Assembly (NCBI GenBank): GCA_947471745.1
Contig: CANJKZ010001158.1
Span: 372,001-436,000, forward strand
From: Closterium sp. Naga37s-1
Taxonomy: Eukaryota; Streptophyta; Zygnematophyceae; Desmidiales; Closteriaceae
Direction: 5' to 3'
Length of the DNA stretch: 64,000 nucleotides
The notes beneath the pieces were generated by a model that was given only the letters and a program-made list of their open reading frames with translations, ran no database searches and was not told the DNA's origin. The translations under genes and the position numbers were made by a program. This document shows positions 1-9,718 of the stretch, one piece after another (position 1 is the first letter of the stretch; the number at the start of each line of letters is the position of its first letter).

Positions 1-1107
1 AAGTGTGGAGGAGGAGGGACTATGAGAGGAGAGGAGGTAGTGGGCGGCAGCTGAAGCTGCTGGCACACGGCGCAACTGGAGCAACTGGCACACGGGCAAC
101 TGGAGCAACTGGCACACTGGCAACTGGAGCAACTGGCACACGGGCTACTGGAGTAACTGGCTCCGCGGCTAACTCTGAGCGGCAGGAGCAACGGACTCAC
201 GGGCGACTGGAGCAACGGGCTCACGGGCGACTGGCGCAACGGGCTCACGGGCGACTGGCGCAACGGTCTCACGGGCGACTGGAGCTGCGGGCTTCACGGC
301 GGCCACCCCCCTTCAACCTCCCCAAACTATCCCACCCCCATTTCACACACCCCCTGCTGCACCCCTAGGTTCACTCACACCCCATCCCCTAGCACCGCTC
401 CGTCAACTCCCACACACCCACCCCCCTCAGCGGCAGCTGCAGCAGTGGGAGACAGAGGAGGAGGAGGAGGAGCAGGGGAGACCACACACCCGCCACCCCC
501 TACTCGCCACCCCCAAACCCTAACACAGGGCAGGACGGGATGGCGGGTAGGGAGGTTACGGGGGGGAGGGGGGGCGACGCGCGGCCTCCCAGGGCGCCAG
601 AACAGGCGGCAGAAGGGGCGACGCGCGGCCCCCCCCGGCCCCCTCAGGTCGCCTCGACAGGCGACGGGAAAAGAGGGGGGGGCGGTGCACGGGTCCCCGG
701 TGCGCCGCGACAGGCGACGGGGCATGGCCGGGGCGGGGCCGTTAAGGGTCGGGGCAGGGCCGGGGCAGGGCCTCGACAGGGCCGCGGCGGGCGACGGGGC
801 AGGGCCGCGACGGGGGGGCGCGACGGAGGGCCGCGACGGAGGGCCGCGACGGGGGGCCGCGACGGGGGGCCGCGACGGAGGGCCGCGATGGGGGGCCGCG
901 ACAGAAGGGCCGCGACAGGGGGCCGCGACGGGGGGCCGCGACGGGGGGCCGCGACGGGGGGCCGCGACGGGGGGTCGCGACGGGGCCGCTAAGGGGCCGC
1001 AAGGGGGCCGCGACGGGGGCCGCAAAGGGCAGGGCAGGCCGCGAAGGGGCCGCGAAAGGGTAGGGCAGGCCGAGCGCGAAGGGCGCTTCGGGCAGGTTAG
1101 GAAAAAA

Positions 1108-1169
1108 AAAGTTTTAAGTGGTGGGCCCTTAGGAGGGAACAGTCCCAGGAGGGAACCAGCTCTATACCA
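1108..1169 (-). promoter_or_regulatory. Primer-binding site and conserved leader block of E0
   Basis: Reading on the minus strand, the 14 nt next to the LTR (1156-1169) begin TGGTATAGAGC, close to the complement of initiator-Met tRNA (one base missing). After it come a GGGAAC-rich stretch, a GGGCCC box and a T-tract, the same order as in the coding Copia elements E2, E3, E4, E6 and E8. The tRNA match is seen. The role in priming is known for LTR elements. A role for the rest in packaging is inference. Confidence 0.6.
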
Positions 1170-1301
1170 TGTGAAGAAATGAGGAATGAATGAGAGAGTA
1201 GGTTCACTAGCAAACATTGGGATACATATAGCAAACCCTAAAAGGGATGTACTCACTATAGAGTACCCCAGTGCAGACTAGAGAAACATAATATTCTGAC
1301 A
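1170..1301 (-). repeat. 5' LTR of E0 (132 bp)
   Basis: Bounded by TG...CA in either reading. It ends TTCTGACA on the plus strand and abuts the primer-binding site at 1169. It is clearly related to the E5 LTR at 25141-25255, which has small deletions. The partner LTR lies outside the window, so no target-site duplication can be checked. Confidence 0.75.
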
Positions 1302-1752
1302 CTCTCTAGCTACATACCCCTTAAGAAGATACTCTAGCTCAATTATACTTTGCGCGACAACTAAATTGTTTGTCATTCACTTAGCTAACTGTGTTTTTTA
1401 CTACTGCATGATATGTACATAAAATGAAGGAATGAATATGATGATTGGTGGGTAGATAAATGAATGTTGCTTTACTATACGCTGTATAATAGATGTGATA
1501 TGATAAATAATAAATGCATAGTAAAAATATGATTATTATGTCAAAATGTTACGATATGAAGATTTATGAGTAAGGCATTCCTGTATGCTGCAGGAGCCGA
1601 CTCTACCGAGTATGAAGTCGAGGAGTCAGAAGAGTCGAAGCGACACAGCAACCGTCAGACCAAGACCGATGTAGGCAGAAATATTTGAAATGAAAAGAGC
1701 GGGAACAGGTTCAAAACGGGTTCCCGCGCCGCACGGTTTGAATTTGCTGTAA
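1302..1752. other. AT-rich spacer, no gene seen
   Basis: AT-rich sequence between the E0 LTR and the truncated 3' end of E2. The only structure I see is an inverted repeat near 1702-1730 (CGGGAAC ... GTTCCCG). Homology to Copia pol starts abruptly at about 1753, so the E2 3' LTR and polypurine tract were lost here. Confidence 0.6.
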
Positions 1753-3278
1753 TATCAGCAGTGTTGGCCTCAGAGGCCACGTAAGCAAGGCGCAGCTGAC
1801 CGCGCTGCTGCAGCTCACGAGCAAGGAAGTAGCGAAGAGCGATGTGCTTCGTTCTGTGCTCCAGTCTGTGCTCCCGACACAAGGCCAGCATAGCCTTGTT
1901 GTCTACGTACATAACTGGAGGAGAACGAGGCGGCTCTCCTAGGTCAGTCAGCAGGTAGGTGAGCCAGCGTAGCTCCTGTGCAGCCATGGCCCCTGCGTAG
2001 ATCTCAGCCTTACAACTGGAGCCGAGAACAGAAGACGAGCGGGTAGACCGCCACGAAACAGAGCCGGAGCCAAGGCTGAAGGTGTAACCCTGTGACGACC
2101 GCTGCGTAGCCTGGTCGTCAGCCCAAGAAGCGTCTGCGTGACCAGTGAGGACCACTGGACTCCGCCCTCCAAGCACAAGCCCCATGCCCGACGTACTGCA
2201 CAAGTAGCGCAACACCCTCTTCGCTGCAGCCATGTGCTCTGGTCTGTGTCTCCCAGGAGCAACATAGCGTGCCAGAATGCTAAGAGGGTATGCAAGGTCA
2301 GGTCGAGTGCAGGTCATCAGGTACATGAAGCAGCCAACAAGCTCTGGGTACGGGCCACTCGACTCTACGGACTCATCCGAAGGCAGAGCTGAGAGCGAGT
2401 GGCGAGTAGACAGAGGAGTGGCCTGAGGCGAGGAGTACGTGAAGCCGAAGCGCTGAAGGACCTGCTGCACCATGTGTGACTGAGTCAGGGTAATGGTGCG
2501 CTGTGCTCTGTCCCGGGTGATCTGCAAGCCAAGGTAGCTGCGCAGTTCACCCAGGTCTGTGCACGTGTGTCTCTTCTGCAGCTCGGACTTCACGTGGGCG
2601 AGTCCAGCAGTGTCAGCTGTGGCAAAGACCAAGTCGTCGACGTACACGAGGATGTAGAACGGCGGCAAAGAAGTGTTGGTGCGCAGAAACAGTGACGGGT
2701 CGGCAGTAGAAGGAGCAAACCCAAGAGCCGCAAGTGTAGTCCTCAGTGTGTCGTGCCACTCACGAGGTGCCTGGCGGAGACCGTAGACTGGTCGCCGGAG
2801 GCTCCACTGGGTACCAGGAGGAAAAGACCCAGTGAAGCCAGGTGGGCGGCGCAGCCAAGTCTCCTCGTGCAGGCTGCCCTGCAAGAAAGCAGTGCTGAAG
2901 TCAAGAGAGTGAAGCTCGTAGTCACGGTGAGCGGCTATGTGCAGCAGTACCCGAAGAGTGGTCATCTTCGGGGTGGGAGAGAAGGTCTGAAAGTAGTCAA
3001 CTCCCTGCCGCTGACTGAAGCCACGAGCCACGGAGCGTGCCTTGAAGACAGGCGGAGAACCCGGCGGCCGCTTCACCCTGAAAATCCACATGCCACTGAC
3101 GATGTTCGCCCCAGGAGGGGGAACCTTGTCGACGTAGGTGCCTGTGGACTTCCAGGAAGCCATCTCTGCATCCATGGCTGCCTGCCACTGAGAGGAGTAG
3201 GGACCCTCTATCACCTCCGCGTAAGAGCGCGGAGTCGGGATGTCTGGTGCATCCGGGTCTCCCTCAGGGGCAAGCAGC
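1753..3278 (-). pseudogene. E2 pol, 3' block: RT and RNase H (truncated)
   Basis: Encodes the Copia reverse transcriptase from the IEGPYSSQW segment (about 3214) through MWIFRVKRPPG, the LDFSTAFLQG block and the YVDD catalytic loop (about 2640), then Ty1-type RNase H with ADASWADDQ (about 2110) and the YVDNKAML block (about 1910). The normal C-terminus (TADIFTKALP...) is cut after TADI; from there the frame reads into unrelated AT-rich DNA. Upstream it continues across nested E1 into the block starting at 9719. The enzyme would copy retrotransposon RNA in cytoplasmic particles, but this copy lacks its end. Confidence 0.85.
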
Positions 3279-3413
3279 TGTTAGAAGATAGTACTGCACG
3301 AGAATGAATGAACTAGAAAGAAGTTGGGTACAAGTATGAAACCCTAAGTTTGTTGTACCCCCTAAGGCTAAACCCACTATAGCCTACACAATATAAACAT
3401 ATAATGTTTGACA
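3279..3413 (-). repeat. 3' LTR of E1 (135 bp)
   Basis: Starts TGTTAGAAG and ends GTTTGACA on the plus strand. On its inner side is a C/G-rich polypurine stretch (minus-strand CCTATGGGGGTG). A near-identical copy with the same outer flank is at 35287-35421. Confidence 0.95.
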
Positions 3414-3625
3414 CACCCCCATAGGCTAAGTGGGAGACAACCAGATGGTCACAAGACCAGTCAAAGCAAAGCAAAGCAAGCCCATGGTGGATCTCAAGGA
3501 AACCACACAAATTCTGAGCACAAGCAAGTGGTCACAAGACCAGTTCACATGCAGGTTGATAATATAACAAGAGATACAGTGATCACAACCTAGCAAGAGT
3601 AAACATGCAGGTATATATATAGAGA

Positions 3626-6600
3626 TCACAGTACAAGCAGAGTCAAGGTGATGGTGCGCCGTGCTCTGTCCCGGGTGATCCGCAAGCCAAGATAGCTTGT
3701 CAGTTCACCCAGGTCTGTGCACGTGTGTCTCTTCTGCAGCTCCGACTTCACGTGGGCGAGTGCCGTAGTGTCAGCAGTGGCAAAGACCAAGTCGTCGACG
3801 TACACGAGGATGTAGAACGGCGGCAGCGAAGTGTCGGTGCGTAGAAACAGCGACGGGTCAGCAGTAGAAGGAGCGAACCCAAGAGCCGCAAGTGTAGTCC
3901 TCAGTGTGTCGTGCCACTCACGCGGCGCCTGGCGGAGACCGTAGACTGGCCGCCGGAGGCTCCACTGGGTACCAGGAGGGAACGACCCAGTGAAGCCAGG
4001 TGGGCGGCGCAGCCAGATCTCCTCGTGCAGGCTGCCCTGTAGGAAAGCAGTGCTGAAGTCAAGCGAGTGGAGCTCGTAGTCACGCTGAGCGGCGACGTGC
4101 AGCAGAACCCGAAGAGTGGTCATCTTCGGGGTCGGGGAGAAGGTCTGGAAGAAGTCAACTCCCTCTCGCTGACTGAAGCCTCGTGCAACGTAACGCGCCT
4201 TGAAGACAGGCGGAGAACCCGGCGGCCGCTTCACCCTGAAAATCCACATGCCACTGACAATGTTCGCCCCAGGTGGGGGAACGTCGTCGACGTAGGTGCC
4301 TGTGGACTTCCAGGAAGCCATCTCTGTGTCCATGGCTGTCTACCACTGAGAGGAGTACTCACCCGCGATCGCCTCAGCGTAAGAGCGCGGGGTCGGGATG
4401 TCTGGAGCATCCGGGTCTCCCTCAGGGGCAACCAGCATGGACACGAGATGAGGTAAAGCAGCGGCAAAGCACTCAAACTCCTCCTGCCTGTCCTCAAGGA
4501 CGTCCGTGCCAAGAGCACACTCACCCCTGACGGACGGAGGACAGACAGACTCAGACTCAGCGACAAGGCTAGCGGCGTAGTCTAGACGACAAGCGGCAGC
4601 AAAGTCAACTAACTCAGTGACTAGAGCAGACTCAGCAGAGGACTCAAAGGAAGGGTCAGTGACAACAGTGGCGAGGAGACGCGTGACAGTAGGACTGGCA
4701 GCACGAAGGGAGTCAGACTCCGGGTCAACAAGAGCAGGAAGAGAGGACGTAGGAGGAGACGGCAGAGGGACACGCTGAGGAGCAGTGGAAGGACGAAGCG
4801 TCATCTGGTGAGTGCCTGGGACAGCAGGAGGACGCTGATCAGTGTGAGCAGCACGAACAGGCGACGCACGACGAGACGCGGGCGACGCAGGACGAGACTC
4901 AGGCTCACGACGCTCTGTAAGACCTCCAGTCGGACCAGTGTAAGGAGAAGGACCAGGGATTGGTAAGGCAGGAGGCAGCCGTGACTGCGACGGGACTGGC
5001 GGAAGACACTCTAAGGAGGGAGCAGGACAAGGAGGAGGCGACTGACCAAGAACCTGCTGAAGGAGCGGAACGAAGTACGGCTGCGGCCGCGTAGCGCCGC
5101 CAGAACCAGCAGAGAGACCACCAGTAGCCTCAGCTCCAGGGCCACCAGCGACAGCGCCCGCAGGACCACCAGTAGCTCCACCAGCGTCAGCACCAGCAGC
5201 AGCTCCAACTCCAGGGTCCTCAGCACCAGCAGCAGCTCCAACGCCAGGGTCCGCAGCACCAGCAGCAGCTCCAACGCCAGGGTCCGCAGCACCAGCAGCA
5301 GCTCCCACTCCAGGGTCCTCAGCACCAGCAGCAGCTCCAACTCCAGGGTCCGCAGCACCAGCAGCAGCTCCAACGCCAGGGTCCGTAGCACCAGCAGCAG
5401 CTCCAGCGCCCGGGTCCTCAGCACCAGCAGCAGCTCCAACTCCAGGGTCCGCAGCACCAGCTGCAGCTCCGACTCCAGGGTCCTCAGTACCAGCAGCAGC
5501 TCCAGCTCCAGGGTCCTCAGCACCAGCAGTAGCTCCAACGCCAGGGTCCCCAGCACCAGCAGCACCACTCCGGAGACTGCAGCGCCGAGCATACCACTCT
5601 CGGAGTCGCTGGGGAGAGGGTAGCTCCCGCCGAGGTGGGGAACCACGAGCACCAGCTGCAGCAGCACCTCTCCTGAGGCTGCAGTACCGCGAGTACCACT
5701 CACGCAGCTGCTGGGAAGAAGGAGGGTCTCCAGGCGTCGAACGCCCAGGAGTAGCACCCCCAGGCTCAGCACCCTCAGTCGCAGCACCCCCAGGCTCAGC
5801 ACCCTCAGACGTAGCACTCTCAGGTCCAGCACCCCCAGGCTCCGCACCCCCAGGCTCCGCACCCCCAGGCTCCGTACCCCCAGGCTCCGCACACTCAGGC
5901 TCAGCACCCCAAGCAGGACGAGAGTCGACAGCTACCTCGACAGGCTCAACCGGGTCTACTTGGGACACACCTGAGGGAGCGGCACCCTGAGGGGGGAGGG
6001 GGTCTACTACAGCAGCACCTGGAGCGAGGAAGAGAGGCGGGGGGGGGAGCGGGGCAGTGCGGTAGGGGAAGAGGCGGTAGTAGGGGACGGACTCGTCAAA
6101 AGTGACGTCCTGAGAGGGCAGGACACGACGCGAGGTGGGGTGGTAAAACTGCCAACCAGACGCGTCTGGGACAAAGCCAAGGAAGACGTAAGGAACAGCG
6201 CGGGAGGAGAGCTTGTCCGCGGACGTGTCGCGAACAAAAGCTCGAGATCCTCAGACCCGAAAACGCGACGCATCACCAACCTCTCCCGTCCAACGCAGTG
6301 TCGGTGAAGTCTCCGGAACGGAGACACGGGGCCAGAGGTTGAGCTGATGCGCAGCGTATCGGACCGCAAACGGCCACAGAAAATGGGGGGCAGCCGCATG
6401 GATCAAGGAGGTACGAGCGACCTCCATGACCAAGCCAATGCGGCGCTCAGCAACCCCATTCTGCTGTGGAGAGGCTGGAAGCGTGAACGACTGCTCAATG
6501 CCCTGCCCCTGACAGTAGGCCCTCAAGAGGTCGGAGGAAAACTCCCCACCTCTGTCAGAGTGCAGACGCAGGACAGGAAAGTCCGAGTGGAACCTCTCGC

Positions 6601-8944
6601 TGAGCTGAAGACGGGCAGTGCGGATCCAAGGGATCAAAACATCAGGGACTTCACCCTTGGTGCGCAAGGGGAAGACCGTGGTGTAGCGCGAGTAGTCGTC
6701 AACAACTATCAAGAAGTACCTCTCCTGACCCTGTCCACGGACGCGGGCTGGGCCCCACACGTCCAAGTGGAGCGTCTGCAAGGGAGCAGTCGTCGGGGGA
6801 AACGAGGAGGAGTGAGGAGCGGCGCGCTGCCGCCCCTCGACACAGGGAAGACAGGGAGGAGCAGGAGAGGGCGGGAGGGGAGGGAGTACCCGGGGAAGAC
6901 CAGAGACAAGGTACCGTTTGTGCATGCCACGAAGGCGCTGCACTGACGGGTGACCAAGGCGGTGGTGCCAGAGGACGGTCTCGTGTGCTAGAGAGCGACA
7001 CGAGCAGGGGGCAGACAGCTGACCTGAAGCAGACGCAGACGCAGCGACCTGAGGGGACTCAGTGGTCAGTGTGTACAAGTCCGACCCCGGCTGCCGAGTG
7101 AAGGTAGCCAGGTGACGACCCGTCCGAGCGCACGTGCAGTGTGTCACGCGCTCGTAGGCAGGGGTGAACTGGTGGACACCCCCGTCCTGGAGCGCACTAC
7201 CCGCCACCAAGTTCGTGGAGAACGAGGGGAGGTAGAGACCTGACAGTGTGCCCGACGGGACCGCAGGACAAGGGAGGACAGTGGAGGAGGTCGCAATGAC
7301 CGGACCCCCAGAGGGGTCAGCGAGGGAGACAGCAACTGGCCGAGCAAGCTGCTCAAGGGCAGTGCGGTCACGAAAGAAACAGCGAGAAGCACCTGAGTCC
7401 AGTGTGAAGGTGTGCAGTGCCTCAGTAGATGCAGCGGGCGCAGACTCGCGAGCACCTAGAGCAGCAGCCTCACCAGCACCTGGGGCAGCAGACACACTAG
7501 CACCTAGAGCAGCAGCCTCACTGGTCCTAATGCCCGGGTCGGGCGGGACACACAGGTAACAGTCACCCTCTCCACTAGTAGACATCACATACATGGCACC
7601 AAGGATAGCATCAAAGTCAAGAACATAGACATCAATGTTTTTCTTGATCAGATCAAACCAACGAGGCAGCTCAGTAGCAGCCGGAAACTGGGTGCGCCAG
7701 GCGTCGTCGAGGCGGGAGAAGCAGCGCTGCAGGGTGTGCGCCCTCCCACACGGCTGACCAGCGCGGTCACCTGTGCGGATGACGTACGGGCAGCTAAGGC
7801 CACCCCCCCCACGCTGAGAGTACCACTCACGGAGTTCCTGGGGCGAGAGGGTCTGCTGCTGGCGCAGGCCACCGCCCGAGCTGCCACGAGCTCCACTGCC
7901 TCCGCCGCCCCCACGACCACCACTGCCACCGCGGCCGCCGCCGCCACCACCACTGCCCCAACCCCGGCCACCTCCTCCACCACTGCCGCCACCACCCCCG
8001 CCGCTGCCGCCACCACTCCCGCCGCTGCCGCCACCACCCCCGCCGCTGCCATCACCACCCCCGCCGCTGCCACTGGCCCCTCCAGCCCCGCCACCACCCC
8101 CATCGCCCCCACCGCCCCAACCACCGCCGCCCCCATCATCACCGCCGCCCCCCTTGCCCCCTTTGCCCTTGCCGCTGCGGCGCCTCGCACTCGCAGTAGA
8201 CGCAGTCCCGACCTTCTCAGCACCGAGAAGGTCGACAGCAGCAGCAGAGGCAACAGAGGGAAGAAGAGGGGAGGGGGAACACCCCTCGAAGAAGGGGGTG
8301 CGGGGGTCGCCTCGAGACGCACCGACAGCTACTGTACTAGACTCGGCTGCCAGCAGGTGCTTCTCAAGCAGGTCAATGGTGAGCTCAGTGGGGCACATGG
8401 CAAGGAAGGTGTCCCTGACCGCACGAAGGGAGTCAGGGAGACGGGTGACCAGGTGGTAAAGAGTGAGCCACAGCGGGGGGGGGTTCTTGGCAAGAAACTC
8501 AGCGGGCATGGCAGCACGGAAGCGGATCTCAGTAGTGCGGAGGTGAGTAAGGAGGTCGGCAACGGTAGAGAATGTGGCCAAGTCTGGGAACAGGTAGGGC
8601 AGTGAGAGGCGGCCTAGCGCAGCAGAGGCAGGTGAGGAGTAGCGAGCAACGACAGCTTTGTACAGTGACTGAGCAGTCTTCTGCTGGCTAAAGTGCTCGC
8701 GTTCACCTACCGGCAGGGAGTTGCGAATGGCGAAGCGAGAGTGGGCGTCACGAGTCTGCCACTGTGAGCGGGTAGTACTATCAGCTGTCTCAGCAGGGGC
8801 AGGAGCGAGGCCTAACGCATGGTCATACAATGAGATATCCTCCTTAGCAGTGAGCTGGAGGAAGAGATGGAGGTCATCGAGCCAGGTGTCAAAACGGATC
8901 GGGCGGCCCTCAGCATCGAAAGCTAGAACTGCAGGACTAGCCAT
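3626..8944 (-). pseudogene. E1 gag-pol, two nonsense codons and RT/RNase H deletion
   Basis: Gag starts at the ATG at 8944 (MASPAVLAFDAEG), aligned with the Gag starts of E2, E3, E4 and E8; the frame is open further upstream but only over low-complexity leader. Order: Gag with a Gly-rich tail (about 8170-7870), an LREWY motif (about 7820-7840), a zinc motif C-x13-C-x3-H-x4-C (about 7725-7795), protease DSGAS (about 7395), integrase with HRLGH, CVEG, HSDRGGE and NGVAERR (about 6960-6400), a low-complexity linker (about 5960-4900), and RT to YVDD (about 3795). All in one frame, broken by TGA at about 6251 (Trp codon in other copies) and TAG at about 4337 (Gln codon in other copies). After RTITLT the frame jumps at about 3650 into 3' untranslated DNA, so the RT thumb and RNase H are absent. 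Confidence 0.9.
5180..5560 (-). repeat. In-frame 36-bp minisatellite in the E1 integrase-RT linker
   Basis: About ten tandem units of 36 bp encode a 12-residue repeat of the form GVGAAAGAxDP (x is E, A or T). The unit is a multiple of three, so copy-number change keeps the frame. Sequence on the plus strand repeats CAGCACCAGCAGCAGCTCC. Confidence 0.85.
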
Positions 8945-9583
8945 AGTTTCAGTAGGAGCAGTAGGAACAGTAGGTACAGTAGTAGCAGTGTGACAGCACA
9001 GTGCGGCTCGGGCAGGGCGGCGCGGCGCGGCTCGGGCAAGGCGGCGCGGCGCGGCTCGGGCAGGGCGGCGCGGCGCGGCGCGGCTCGGGCAGGGCGGCGC
9101 GGCGGTTTGCTCTTGCGGCTGTGCACGTGACTGCACGCACCCCTTAGCGCGGAGCTGTGCGTGCGGTTGCGTGGACGGCCGTGCGCTTGCAGCTGTGCGT
9201 GCTGCCGTGCGTGCGGTCGTGCGTGCGGCCGAGCGTGCAGCTGCGCGTGCGGCTGTGCAGGCGGCCGCGCGCGGCTGCGCTAGCTGCTGCGCGTGCTGTC
9301 GTACGTCCGGCTGCGCGTGCGGCCTATCGTGCGGCTGGGCGTGCGGCGGAGTAGGCGGCTGCGCGTGCGGCTGACGGGCGGCTCATGCGGCTGTGCTAAG
9401 GGCGCACGACGACGCTAGGAAGAGGGGGGGGGGGGGCTCGACGGCGCGAGGAGGAGGGGCGCACGACGGCGCTAGGAGAGGAGGCGCGCGACGGCGCTAG
9501 GAAGCGAGGCGCTCGACGGCGCGGCGGAACGGTGGGCCCTACCGAACGTGGGTCCTAGGTCCTAACCTAGGCGTCGGATACCA

Positions 9584-9718
9584 TGTTAGAAGATAGTACT
9601 GCACGAGAATGAATGAACTAGAAAGAAGTTGGGTGCAAGTATGAAACCCTAAGTTTGTTGTACCCCCTAAGGCTAAACCCACTATAGCCTACACAATATA
9701 AACATATAATGTTTGACA
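9584..9718 (-). repeat. 5' LTR of E1 (135 bp)
   Basis: Matches 3279-3413 except for one A/G difference. The primer-binding site TGGTATCCGA lies at 9574-9583 on the minus strand, directly inside. Outer flank GCAGC is the target-site duplication. Confidence 0.95.

Larger units (their letters stand above)
1..1301 (-). mobile_element. Non-autonomous LTR retrotransposon E0 (5' part; 3' part outside window)
   Basis: Minus-strand element whose 5' LTR (1170-1301) and primer-binding site (1156-1169) lie at the right and whose interior runs off the left window edge. The interior shows no Gag, protease, integrase or RT motif in any frame. Long open frames here are translations of GC-rich repeats (about 740-1060) and of short ACTGG/GGCGAC-type repeats (about 60-290). 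The stretch around 415-475 is clearly related to about 32938-32995 in relic E5: both have a CCCCCCTCAGCGGCAGCTGC core followed by a GAGGAGGAGGAGCAGGGG run. Two copies sharing a gene-less interior suggest a non-autonomous family rather than random decay. Moderately sure, because the 3' half is not visible. Confidence 0.6.
3279..9718 (-). mobile_element. Ty1/Copia LTR retrotransposon E1, complete ends, nested in E2
   Basis: Two 135-bp LTRs (3279-3413 and 9584-9718) differ at one base and are flanked by the same 5 bp, GCAGC (3274-3278 and 9719-9723), an exact target-site duplication inside the E2 pol gene. Polypurine stretch next to the 3' LTR (3414-3440), primer-binding site TGGTATCCGA next to the 5' LTR (9571-9583). 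An internal deletion removed the end of RT and all of RNase H, so this copy is defective although recently inserted. Confidence 0.95.

Noticed and set aside
375-1256. Long overlapping ORFs on both strands in the E0 interior
   Set aside because: Composed of GGRDGGPRR/SRPPVAAPRRG-type repeats on both strands. They are translations of a GC-rich minisatellite, with no domain.
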